A stretch of 18,121 bases of DNA. It comes from an uncultured Faecalibacterium sp. (GTDB taxonomy: Bacteria > Bacillota > Clostridia > Oscillospirales > Ruminococcaceae). The translations under genes and the position numbers were made by a program. The notes under the pieces were generated by a model that was not told the DNA's origin, searched no databases, and worked only from the letters and a program-made list of their open reading frames with translations. The stretch is taken from the NCBI GenBank assembly GCA_900765705.1, contig CAAFSR010000429.1, positions 1-18,121 of the forward strand, written 5' to 3'. This document shows positions 1 through 7,037 of this stretch, piece by piece (the first letter of the stretch is position 1; each line of letters opens with the position of its first letter).

Positions 1-180
1 CACTGCCTCGGGGCGGCAGGGCGTGCCGGTGTAGTGCTTGGCGATGAGGCACAGCAGGTGCGCCAGCAGCGCGGTGTCGCAGGTGTGCTCGCTGAGGGAT
101 TCCGCCCGGGTGGAGTGCATCAGGCTCCACCGGGTAATGTACTTCATGCGCGCCAGTAAGGCGCTGAAGGGATACAGCAT
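1..180 (-). CDS. YfbR-like HD-domain 5'-nucleotidase, N-terminal part (cut by window edge)
   Basis: Reading the minus strand from the ATG at 180 gives 60 uninterrupted codons that run off the window. The fragment contains RMKYITRWSLM, then R25 and the SEH motif (H32). This matches the start of YfbR-type HD phosphohydrolases, which dephosphorylate deoxynucleoside 5'-monophosphates in the cytoplasm; the family keeps an Arg-Trp pair (here R17-W18) and the first metal-binding His of the HD site. The start is supported by an AAAGGAGG ribosome site about 7 bases upstream (complement of 191-198) and by a promoter at 202-230. The second half of the HD site lies outside the window, so activity cannot be judged. 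The neighbouring YfhO gene is divergent and gives no functional link. Confidence 0.8.
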   Translation of the reverse strand, partial: MLYPFSALLARMKYITRWSLMHSTRAESLSEHTCDTALLAHLLCLIAKHYTGTPCRPEAV

Positions 181-201
181 GGCAAACGCCTCCTTTTCTT
201 C

Positions 202-230
202 ACCATACCCGCCCGGTGCCTGATTGTCAA
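202..230 (-). promoter_or_regulatory. Promoter of the YfbR-like gene
   Basis: On the minus strand a consensus -35 TTGACA (225-230) and a -10 TATGGT (202-207) are separated by exactly 17 bases. The promoter lies just upstream of the ribosome site for the start at 180. It is back to back with the promoter of the divergent YfhO gene. Confidence 0.6.
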
Positions 231-234
231 GCCC

Positions 235-263
235 TTTTTTCTTGCACGCTGCCGTGTTATAAT
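235..263 (+). promoter_or_regulatory. Extended -10 promoter of the YfhO-family gene
   Basis: TATAAT at 258-263 is preceded by TG one base upstream (TGTTATAAT), an extended -10. The -35 position at 17-base spacing is a T-run (235-240), so recognition probably relies on the extended -10. It sits about 58 bases before the chosen start at 321. Confidence 0.6.
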
Positions 264-320
264 ACTACAAGGTGTTATCAAATCCATTTCCGCGCCGGTG
301 CGCGGAGAAAGAGGAACGCG

Positions 321-2723
321 ATGGAAAAGTTTATAAAACCACGGCTGCTCACGCAACGAGAGCAGGACCATAAAAAATTCTGGCAGGCGGTGGGGCTGTG
401 CGCCCTGACGGCGGCCATCTTCTTTTTGCCGTTCTACATCCTTGACGGCGGCTTTTTCCACTATGCAGGCGATTTTAACAGCCAGCAGATCAGCTTTTAC
501 CGGTATATGAACGGCTTTGTAAAGGGCACGGGCTACCCGGACAGCACCTTTGCCGGTGCGCCGCGCAATACCTTTTCGTGGGCGACCGACCTTGGCAGCG
601 GCGTGATGAACGCCTACTCCTTTTACCTGTACGGCTCGCCGTTTTTCTGGCTGTCGGTGCTGCTGCCGCAAAGCTGGCTGCCCTATATGATGGTGCCGCT
701 GCTGGTGCTCAAGTTCGGCGTGGCGGGCGGCGGCGCGTACCTGTACCTGCGCCGCTACGTCAAAAACGCGAACTACGCGGTGCTGGGTGCGTGCCTGTAT
801 GCGCTTTCCGGCTTTGCGGTGTACAACGTGTTCTTTAACCACTTTGTGGATGTGGTAGCGCTGTTCCCCTACCTGCTCTGGGCGCTGGACGAAGCCATTT
901 ATGAGGACCGCCACGGGCTGTTTGCTTTCTGGGTGGCGGTGAACCTGCTGAACAACTACTTCTTCTTTGTGGGGCAGGTGCTGTTTTTGTGCATCTACTT
1001 TGTGTGCAAGCTCTCGGCGCGGGACTTCCGGCTGACCGGGCGCAAGTTCTGCCATCTCTTGTGGGAGAGCGTGCTGGGCGTGGCCATGGGCTGTCTGCTG
1101 CTGTTCCCGGCGGTGCTCAGCCTGTTGCAGAACCCGCGCACCATCGATCTTTCCTCCGGCTGGGGCTTTCTGACCTACGCCAAGGTGCAGCAGTATCTGG
1201 CCATCCTGCTCAGCTGGATCCTGCCCCCGGACTCCCCCTACCTCACCTCGATCTGGTCGGAGGGCGTTATCAAGTGGACGAGCATGACCGCCTACCTGCC
1301 GCTGTGCAGTCTGGCGGGTGCTGTGGCCTACTGGCGCAGCCGGAAGGCGGACAGCAAAAAGCGTATCGTGGCGGTGTGTGCCGTGTGCGCGCTGGTGCCG
1401 GTGCTGAACAGCGCCTTCTACGCGCTCAATTCCAGCTACTACGCACGCTGGTACTATATGCCCACCCTCATCCTTGCCGCCATGACCGTGAACGCGCTGG
1501 AGGACCCGACGGTCGATCTGGACACCCCTGCCCGGGGCATCGGCTGGCTGATGCTGGCAACGCTGGTGTTTGCGGTAGTGCCCGTGCGGGACGACACCAC
1601 CGGGACATGGTCGCTGGGTGTGCTGAAAAACCCGGGGCAGTTCTTTGCCGTGCTGGGCTTTGGTCTGCTGGGGCTTTGGCTGTACCGCTACTTCTGCCTC
1701 CGGTGGCGGCATGACCGCCGCTTTGTGCAGCGCATGACGGCGGCGGTCATGGTGTTTGCCTGCGTGTTCAGCATGGTGCACATCGGCATTGGCAAGTTTG
1801 GTCAGTGGTACACGGACAGCGACCTTGTGGAGCAGGATAAAAACGCCCTGCTGCTGAAAAACGACCTGCCGGAGGGCGACTACCGGATAGACACCTACAA
1901 AATTCACGATAACATCGGCGTGTGGCTGGATAAAAGCTGCCTGCAATACTTTGGCAGCACGGCTGCACCGAGCATCCTCAGCTTTTACCCGGCACTGGGG
2001 GTCAAGCGGGATGTGCGCAGCGAGCCGGAGATCGCAAACTACGCTTTGCGCGGCCTGTTGAGCGTGGAGTACCTCATCACCACCCCGGAAAAGCGCGAAA
2101 GCTTTGAGGAAGAGGCAGACGCAGGCTGGACGTATCTTGCCGATGTGGACGGCTATGCCTTGTACCACAACGATAACTATGTGCCCATGGGCTTTACCTA
2201 CAATTACTATGTGACCGAGGCCACCTACGAAAGCTCCATCAAATCCCTGCGCTCCAACCTGCTGCTGCGGGCATTGGTGCTGGAGGACGAGGATGTTGAA
2301 AAATACGGCCAGTACCTGACCGAGCTGCCGGACGCGATGCTGGACGAGCTGTATTACGACAGCTACACCCGGGACTGCGCCGACCGCCGCGCCCACAGCT
2401 GCAGCGTGTTCCAGATGAACAACGCGGGCTTCCACGCCGAGATCACGCTGGAAAAAGCGAACCTCGTCTTTTTCTCCGTGCCCTACGATGACGGCTTTAT
2501 CGCTTACGTCAACGGTGAAAAGGCCGACATCCTGCGGGTGGACAAGGGCCTGATGGCGGTGCTCTGCCCGGCGGGCGCAAGCAGCATCGACTTTGTGTAT
2601 CAGGCCGCCGGGCTTTCCGCAAGCCGGGTGGTGACCGCCGTAGCCATTCCGGTGTGGGTGGTGTACGTTGCTTACTTTGTGCGCCGCAAACGCCGCAGTA
2701 CCGGCGCCCCGGCAGAAGAATGA
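321..2723 (+). CDS. YfhO-family polytopic membrane protein (probable GT-C type glycosyltransferase)
   Basis: An 800-residue protein with many hydrophobic helices. A first membrane segment at about residues 22-42 is followed by the outward loop HYAGDFNSQQISFYRYMNGF. The acidic-Gln-aromatic pattern of this loop (D51) is typical of YfhO proteins and sits where GT-C enzymes keep their catalytic Asp. About a dozen further helices reach to about residue 510, then a soluble outer domain (about 520-770) and a last helix with a basic tail (VRRKRR). Bacillus and Listeria YfhO relatives transfer sugars from lipid carriers onto teichoic-type polymers outside the membrane; the acceptor here is unknown. 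I chose ATG 321 because it has a purine-rich site (AGAGGAA) just upstream. An in-frame ATG at 216 would lie upstream of the promoter. The gene stands alone. No convincing terminator hairpin follows it. Confidence 0.82.
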   Translation: MEKFIKPRLLTQREQDHKKFWQAVGLCALTAAIFFLPFYILDGGFFHYAGDFNSQQISFYRYMNGFVKGTGYPDSTFAGAPRNTFSWATDLGSGVMNAYSFYLYGSPFFWLSVLLPQSWLPYMMVPLLVLKFGVAGGGAYLYLRRYVKNANYAVLGACLYALSGFAVYNVFFNHFVDVVALFPYLLWALDEAIYEDRHGLFAFWVAVNLLNNYFFFVGQVLFLCIYFVCKLSARDFRLTGRKFCHLLWESVLGVAMGCLLLFPAVLSLLQNPRTIDLSSGWGFLTYAKVQQYLAILLSWILPPDSPYLTSIWSEGVIKWTSMTAYLPLCSLAGAVAYWRSRKADSKKRIVAVCAVCALVPVLNSAFYALNSSYYARWYYMPTLILAAMTVNALEDPTVDLDTPARGIGWLMLATLVFAVVPVRDDTTGTWSLGVLKNPGQFFAVLGFGLLGLWLYRYFCLRWRHDRRFVQRMTAAVMVFACVFSMVHIGIGKFGQWYTDSDLVEQDKNALLLKNDLPEGDYRIDTYKIHDNIGVWLDKSCLQYFGSTAAPSILSFYPALGVKRDVRSEPEIANYALRGLLSVEYLITTPEKRESFEEEADAGWTYLADVDGYALYHNDNYVPMGFTYNYYVTEATYESSIKSLRSNLLLRALVLEDEDVEKYGQYLTELPDAMLDELYYDSYTRDCADRRAHSCSVFQMNNAGFHAEITLEKANLVFFSVPYDDGFIAYVNGEKADILRVDKGLMAVLCPAGASSIDFVYQAAGLSASRVVTAVAIPVWVVYVAYFVRRKRRSTGAPAEE

Positions 2724-2762
2724 CTTTGGCCGGGCGCAAAATAAAAAAATTAAAATTTCCTC

Positions 2763-2790
2763 TTGACTTTACGAGGATAAAGTGTATAAT
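2763..2790 (+). promoter_or_regulatory. Promoter of the Trp T-box / trpXYZ transcript
   Basis: TTGACT (2763-2768) and a perfect TATAAT (2785-2790) are 16 bases apart. Initiation would fall near 2797, directly before the T-box leader. Confidence 0.75.
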
Positions 2791-2796
2791 GCAATC

Positions 2797-3080
2797 AAAC
2801 CGATGAGGCGGAAGAGAACCTGCACAGCGCATCTGCAGTGAGCCCGGACAGTGCAAACGGGCGAAAGCGAGGCAGAGTTCGTGGGCCGCCGAGGGCCGGG
2901 CAAACGGGCGCAAACCTTAGTAGCTTTGGACGGAAGCCTCCGTTACAGGGCAGGGGAGTGTTGGCTCTCCGTGAGTGGCTCTGCTGTATTGGATGCAGAG
3001 CAAGCAAGGTGGCACCGCAGAATCGTATTTACCGATCCTGTCCTTGTGGATAACACACAGGGACAGGGTCGTTTTATTGT
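2797..3080 (+). promoter_or_regulatory. T-box riboswitch leader, probably tRNA-Trp specific, with its terminator
   Basis: The leader holds the T-box AAGGTGGCACCGCAG at 3006-3020 and, before it, the typical GTAG-CTTTGGACGG and CCGTTACAG blocks (about 2923-2949). Stem I can be drawn: GGCGG (from 2806) pairs with CCGCC (2886-2890), and CTGC with GCAG (2872-2875). This leaves a specifier loop whose 3' side ends in TGG (2882-2884) followed by the usual purine. TGG is the Trp codon. The tRNA-end reader is TGGC (3010-3013), which needs a G discriminator base, as bacterial tRNA-Trp has. CAAGG (3005-3009) can pair with CCTTG (3042-3046) as antiterminator. The latter also lies in the left arm of the terminator (3033-3048 with 3056-3071, then TTTTATT). 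Uncharged tRNA-Trp should therefore permit read-through into the transporter genes. T-box identity is very likely; tRNA identity is inferred. Confidence 0.9.
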
Positions 3081-3117
3081 AAGACCCATCCCGCAAAGGG
3101 AGCGGGTCTTTTTGTTT
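3081..3117 (+). terminator. Second intrinsic terminator after the T-box terminator
   Basis: AAGACCC (3081-3087) pairs with GGGTCTT (3104-3110). An inner TCCC/GGGA stem closes a GCAAA loop, and TTTTTGTTT runs from 3109. It begins only about ten bases after the T-box terminator stem and ends about 14 bases before the ribosome site of trpX. It is a strong-looking terminator that the canonical antiterminator would not disrupt. Confidence 0.75.
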
Positions 3118-3148
3118 GCCGCCCGCTCCGGGAAAGGAGTTAACCACT

Positions 3149-4237
3149 ATGAAAAACCTGAACATGATCTCCCGCCGCAGCTTCCTGAAGGCCGCTCTGG
3201 CCGCTTCCGCCGCTTCTGCCATGGCACTGACCGGCTGCGGCGGCGCTGCTTCCGGCGCAGCGGTCTCCTCCTCTGCAGCGGCCTCCGGCAGCGCTTCTGC
3301 CGCCGGGCAGAGCTTCAAGGTAGGCATCGTCAACTATGTGGACCACGCCTCCCTCAACCAGATCGTGGCCTCGGTGGAGAGTCGTCTGGATGCCATCGGC
3401 AAGGAGAAGGGCGTCACCTTTGACTACGCGGATTACTACGCCAACGCACAGGCCGACCAGTCCAACCTGAACCAGATCGGCGCAGACCTTGTGGCAGACG
3501 GTGTGGACGTGATCGTGGCTGTGGCCACCCCCACCGCCGCTACCATGCTGGCCGCTGTGGAGGACACCGACATCCCGGTGGTCTACTCTGCCGTGACCGA
3601 CCCCGCCGCCGCAGGCTTTGACGGCGAGGAGAACATTACCGGCACCTCCGATGCGCTGAACACCGATGCCATCATGAACCTGATTGTGGCGGCAAACCCC
3701 GGCATCGACACCATCGGTCTGCTGTATGACCTGAGTCAGGATTCCTCCACGCAGGCCATTGCGGACGCCAAAGCCTTCTGCGAAAAGAACGGCATCAAGG
3801 TGGTGGAAAAGAACGGCACCACCACCGCCGAGGTGCAGATGGCTGCCGAGGCGCTAGTAGCCGCCGGGGTCAAGGCGGTGTTCACCCCCACCGACAACAC
3901 CATCATGACTGCGGAGCTGTCCATCTACGAAAGCTTCATCGAGGCCGGGGTGCAGCACTACACCGGTGCCGACAGCTTTGCGCTGAACGGTGCGCTGGTG
4001 GGCTACGGCGTGGACTATGTGCAGCTGGGCGAAGCCACTGCGGACATGGTAAGCCAGCTGCTGTGCGACGGCAAGACCCCCGCAGACCTGCCCTACCAGA
4101 CCTTTGATAACGGCATCGTTACCATCAACACCGAGACCGCTGCGGCACTGGGGCTGGACCTTGCCGCCCTGAAGGAGGCCTTCAAGCCCTACTGCACCGA
4201 GATCTGCGAGGTGACCACTGCCGAGGACTTTTCCTGA
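3149..4237 (+). CDS. trpX: ABC transporter substrate-binding lipoprotein, TrpX type
   Basis: A 362-residue protein of the PF04392/COG2984 binding-protein family, which in streptococci and clostridia captures tryptophan or related aromatic compounds outside the membrane. The signal region shows SRRSFLK at residues 8-14, a hydrophobic stretch, and the lipobox LTGC with Cys30 as the lipidation site. A Ser/Ala/Gly linker follows to about residue 52, and the mature domain starts near FKVGIVNYVDH. Typical segments follow: a DVIVAVATPTAATML-like strand-helix, PVVYSAVTDP, TIGLLYD and VFTPTDNTIM. The start is ATG 3149, eight bases after GGAAAGGAG; an upstream in-frame ATG at 3116 overlaps the terminator. 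It is the first gene behind the T-box, followed by permease and ATPase genes, so it is the binding component of one transporter. Tryptophan as ligand rests on the T-box reading. Confidence 0.88.
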   Translation: MKNLNMISRRSFLKAALAASAASAMALTGCGGAASGAAVSSSAAASGSASAAGQSFKVGIVNYVDHASLNQIVASVESRLDAIGKEKGVTFDYADYYANAQADQSNLNQIGADLVADGVDVIVAVATPTAATMLAAVEDTDIPVVYSAVTDPAAAGFDGEENITGTSDALNTDAIMNLIVAANPGIDTIGLLYDLSQDSSTQAIADAKAFCEKNGIKVVEKNGTTTAEVQMAAEALVAAGVKAVFTPTDNTIMTAELSIYESFIEAGVQHYTGADSFALNGALVGYGVDYVQLGEATADMVSQLLCDGKTPADLPYQTFDNGIVTINTETAAALGLDLAALKEAFKPYCTEICEVTTAEDFS

Positions 4238-4245
4238 ACCCCGCT

Positions 4246-4294
4246 CCGTCAGGTTCTGACGGTTTTGCCGGCTCTCCCGCAAGGGAGAGCTTTT
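4246..4294 (+). terminator. Two tandem hairpins between trpX and trpY
   Basis: CCGTCAG (4246-4252) pairs with CTGACGG (4256-4262), followed by TTTT. GCTCTCCC (4271-4278) pairs with GGGAGAGC (4283-4290) around a GCAA tetraloop, followed by TTTT. The T-runs are short, so partial termination or protection of the trpX message is more likely than full termination. This would give more binding protein than permease and ATPase. Confidence 0.5.
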
Positions 4295-4382
4295 GGCGGT
4301 TCCGGGAAAGCGTTCTCCCTCCCGTGAAAAATGAAATACCGGTCAATTCGTCCATTCAAAAAACATAAAAGGAGCATACACC

Positions 4383-5327
4383 ATGCTGGCGAGTATCTTT
4401 TCCCTCAATGTCCTGCAGACAGCGCTGGAGCTGGGCTGCATCTACGGGCTGGTGGCGTTGGCGCTGTTTCTGAGCTACTCCATCCTGAACATTGCTGACC
4501 TTTCCACCGACGGCTGCTTTACGCTGGGCTGCGCGGTGGCCTGTCAGGTAGCGTTGACCGGTCACCCTATCCTTGCGCTGGCGGCTGCTATGGCTGCGGG
4601 GGTGTGCTCCGGCTTTGTCACCGCCTTTTTGCAGACAAAGCTCGGGGTGGAAAGCATTATGGCGGGCATCATCGTCAATACCGGCCTGTACACCATCAAT
4701 CTGGCGGTGATGGGCTTTTCCTCCACCATGTCGCTGGTCAAGACCCCCACCATCTTCTCCATGGCAAAGACCTCGCTGGGCTTTCTGGGCAGCTGGTACA
4801 AGCTGGCGCTGGCGGCGGTCATTCTTGCCGCAGCCTGCGCGGCGATGCTGGGCTTTCTGGGCACGCGGCTGGGGCTTTCCATCCGCGCCACCGGTGACAA
4901 CACCGCCATGGTGCGTGCTTCCAGCATCAACCCCGCCTTTACCATCACAGTAGGTCTGTGCGTGTCCGGTGCGCTGTGTGCGCTGTCCGGCGGACTGCTG
5001 GCGCAGTACCAGAAAAGCTGCGATATCAATGTGGGCACCGGCATGGTGACCATTGCACTGGCTTCCCTGATCATTGGCGAAACGCTGGTGGGCAAGCGCA
5101 CCATGCTGCGCCGCATCCTTGGCGTGGTGTTCGGCAGCTGCCTGTACCGCTTTATCGTAGCGGTGGCGCTGCGGTTCAACGTGCCCGCCGCCGCCATGAA
5201 GCTGGTTTCCGCCCTCATTGTGGCGGTGGCTATCTCCATGCCCGCCATCCGGGAGCATTTTGCCTTTGAAAAGCGCCGGCACGCCGCACGCGCCCGCCGC
5301 ACTACGACCAACAGGGAGGGACAGTAA
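4383..5327 (+). CDS. trpY: ABC transporter permease, TrpY type
   Basis: A 314-residue inner-membrane protein with about eight hydrophobic helices. It matches the branched-chain-type permease family (PF02653, COG4120 group) that partners COG2984 binding proteins. The N-terminal LELGCIYGLVALALFLSYSI segment and the loop with LGTRLGLSIRATGDN are characteristic. The latter is the cytoplasmic coupling segment that contacts the ATPase in this family. The C-terminus ends in a basic cytoplasmic tail (EKRRHAARARRTT). The start is ATG 4383, preceded by AAAAGGAG with seven-base spacing. It lies 145 bp after trpX and one base before trpZ, so translation with trpZ is probably coupled. It forms the translocation channel; a homodimer is expected because only one permease gene is present. 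Confidence 0.88.
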   Translation: MLASIFSLNVLQTALELGCIYGLVALALFLSYSILNIADLSTDGCFTLGCAVACQVALTGHPILALAAAMAAGVCSGFVTAFLQTKLGVESIMAGIIVNTGLYTINLAVMGFSSTMSLVKTPTIFSMAKTSLGFLGSWYKLALAAVILAAACAAMLGFLGTRLGLSIRATGDNTAMVRASSINPAFTITVGLCVSGALCALSGGLLAQYQKSCDINVGTGMVTIALASLIIGETLVGKRTMLRRILGVVFGSCLYRFIVAVALRFNVPAAAMKLVSALIVAVAISMPAIREHFAFEKRRHAARARRTTTNREGQ

Positions 5328-5328
5328 G

Positions 5329-6147
5329 ATGGAAATGCTGCAGCTGAACGACCTGCACAAGACCTTTAACCCCGGCACCGTCAACGAAAAGGTGGCGCTG
5401 GACGGGGTAAGCCTGCAGATGGACGCCGGGGATTTTGCCACCATCGTGGGCTCCAACGGCGCGGGCAAATCCACCCTGTTCAATGCCATCACCGGCGGCT
5501 TTATCGCCGACGAGGGCAGCATCCTGCTGGGCGGGCAGGACATCACCTTTGCGCCGGAGCACCAGCGCAGCAAGGTCATCGGGCATCTGTTTCAGGACCC
5601 GCTCAAGGGTACTGCGCCCAACATGACCATTGAGGAAAATCTGGCGCTGGCTTACCTGCGTGCGGGCACTGCGCCCGGTGCCATCTTCTCCCGCATCTCC
5701 CGCAAGGATAAGGCGCTTTTCCGCGAAAAGCTGGCGTTGCTGGATATGGGGCTGGAGGATCGCATGAAGCAGCCGGTGGGGCTGCTCTCCGGCGGGCAGC
5801 GGCAGGCGCTTACCCTGCTCATGGCCACCCTTGTCACCCCGAAACTGCTATTGCTGGACGAGCACACCGCCGCGCTGGACCCCGCCACCGCCGAAAAGGT
5901 GCTGGCGCTGACCAAGAGCATCGTGGCCGAGAAAAAGATTACCTGCCTGATGGTGACCCACAATATGCATCAGGCGCTGGAGCTGGGCAACCGCACCCTG
6001 ATGATGGACGCCGGACGCATCGTGTTTGATGTAAAGGGTGCCGCGCGCAGCAGGATGACCGTGGACGACCTGCTGGAAAAGTTCCGCGAGAACGCGGGCA
6101 AAAACCTTGATAATGACCGCATCCTGCTGAGCAAGGTGGAGAAATAA
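5329..6147 (+). CDS. trpZ: ABC transporter ATP-binding protein, TrpZ type
   Basis: A 272-residue cytoplasmic ATPase that powers the transporter encoded by the two genes before it. All ABC motifs are intact: Walker A GSNGAGKST (41-49), Q-loop in LFQDP, signature LSGGQRQ (Ser154), Walker B LLLLDEH (D177, catalytic E178), D-loop ALDPAT, and switch His211 in THN. The length fits the COG1101 family. I chose ATG 5329, one base after the permease stop, with AGGGAGGG just upstream inside the end of trpY. Longer in-frame starts would overlap the permease gene. No second ATPase gene is present, so it should work as a homodimer. Confidence 0.9.
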   Translation: MEMLQLNDLHKTFNPGTVNEKVALDGVSLQMDAGDFATIVGSNGAGKSTLFNAITGGFIADEGSILLGGQDITFAPEHQRSKVIGHLFQDPLKGTAPNMTIEENLALAYLRAGTAPGAIFSRISRKDKALFREKLALLDMGLEDRMKQPVGLLSGGQRQALTLLMATLVTPKLLLLDEHTAALDPATAEKVLALTKSIVAEKKITCLMVTHNMHQALELGNRTLMMDAGRIVFDVKGAARSRMTVDDLLEKFRENAGKNLDNDRILLSKVEK

Positions 6148-6171
6148 AAATATTTTTACCAGAGGTGTCGT

Positions 6172-6942
6172 ATGATAAAAATTGCTTTTTTTGATGTAGA
6201 CGGAACCTTGCTCAAGCTGGGCAGCAAGGAGCCATCCCCAAAAACTGTGCAGGCTTTACAGCAGCTGCAAGCAAACGGGGTCTTGTTGTGCATGGCGACC
6301 GGCAGAGGCTATCTCTCCATCCCGCATTTTGAAGGTGTCGATTTTGATATCTGGCTTACCTTCAACGGCTCCTATGTCCGCAGCAAGGATACTGTGCTCT
6401 TCAAAAATCCGCTGGACGCTGACGACAAACACAAGATTCTACAAAACCTGAAGCAGATGCACCGGGCAGCTGCTATCAGCAATGAGCACTTTATCGTAAC
6501 AAACGGGACAGACCCCGATCTGGCACAATACTTTTCCTTTGGCAGCGAAAAGCTGGTGATTTCCGAGCATTTTGATGCGCTGTGCGAGGAGGAGATCTAT
6601 CAGATCATGTGCTCCTGCAACAGCGCCGAATACACACAGATCTTACAGGGGACGCACGCCACACAGATCACCGCATGGTGGGACAAGGCAGTAGATATTA
6701 TTCCGCTCTCCTGCGGCAAGGGAAACGCTGTAAGGGCGGTCTTGGCGCATTATGGATTTTCAAAGTCCGAAGCCATTGCCTTTGGGGACGGACGGAACGA
6801 CATTGAAATGCTGGAAGCAGTCGGTACAGGCGTTGCCATGGGAAACGCGCTCGAAGAGGTCAAGGCCAGAGCTGCCGTCCGCTGCCGCTCTGTGGAAGAG
6901 GACGGGGTCTATCATTACTGCCTTGAAAACCACCTTATCTGA
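6172..6942 (+). CDS. HAD-superfamily hydrolase, Cof type (sugar- or nucleotide-phosphatase)
   Basis: A 256-residue cytoplasmic phosphatase of the COG0561 group. Motif I is FFDVDGT, with nucleophile D8 and acid/base D10. Motif II is in MATGR, motif III is Lys183 in CGKGNAV, and motif IV is GDGRNDIEML (D206, D210). A cap domain lies between about residues 80 and 180. Such enzymes hydrolyse small sugar phosphates or similar compounds; the substrate cannot be read from sequence. It starts 24 bases after trpZ with an AGAGGTG ribosome site and has no promoter of its own that I can see. It is probably transcribed from the T-box promoter and ends at the terminator at 6984-7024. Its codon use is visibly richer in A and T than its neighbours, which may mean later acquisition. 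A link to the transporter is not established. Confidence 0.85.
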   Translation: MIKIAFFDVDGTLLKLGSKEPSPKTVQALQQLQANGVLLCMATGRGYLSIPHFEGVDFDIWLTFNGSYVRSKDTVLFKNPLDADDKHKILQNLKQMHRAAAISNEHFIVTNGTDPDLAQYFSFGSEKLVISEHFDALCEEEIYQIMCSCNSAEYTQILQGTHATQITAWWDKAVDIIPLSCGKGNAVRAVLAHYGFSKSEAIAFGDGRNDIEMLEAVGTGVAMGNALEEVKARAAVRCRSVEEDGVYHYCLENHLI

Positions 6943-6983
6943 GGGAGACTTCCTTCTATGCTGTGTTCCTTCTCGTAAAAGCG

Positions 6984-7024
6984 AAAAAGGTCTGCTGCAC
7001 CGGCACGATGCAGCAGACCTTTTT
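6984..7024. terminator. Bidirectional terminator between the HAD gene and the GntR gene
   Basis: A perfect 16-bp stem joins AAAAAGGTCTGCTGCA (6984-6999) to its complement at 7009-7024 around a nine-base loop. T-runs flank it on both strands, so it serves both convergent genes. Confidence 0.9.
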
Positions 7025-7037
7025 AACTTTTATTCCT

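Noticed and set aside
144..2435. A 763-codon open frame on the minus strand opposite the YfhO gene
   Set aside because: Its product is His/Gln/Arg-rich with no domain or membrane pattern, and the plus-strand frame has clear YfhO features, promoter and ribosome site. It is an artefact of high-GC codon bias.
2878..2880. TTC (Phe) as the specifier codon of the first T-box
   Set aside because: It does not abut the lower stem, and tRNA-Phe has an A discriminator that would not pair with the TGGC of this T-box. TGG fits both.
4356..5579. A 407-codon minus-strand frame opposite trpY and the start of trpZ
   Set aside because: The composition is low-complexity (His, Gln, Gly) and it overlaps two well-supported genes; no ribosome site or homology recognised.
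6145..6158. Perfect palindrome TAAAAATATTTTTA over the trpZ stop codon
   Set aside because: It is all A and T, short and thermodynamically weak. It is not a terminator and is probably chance.
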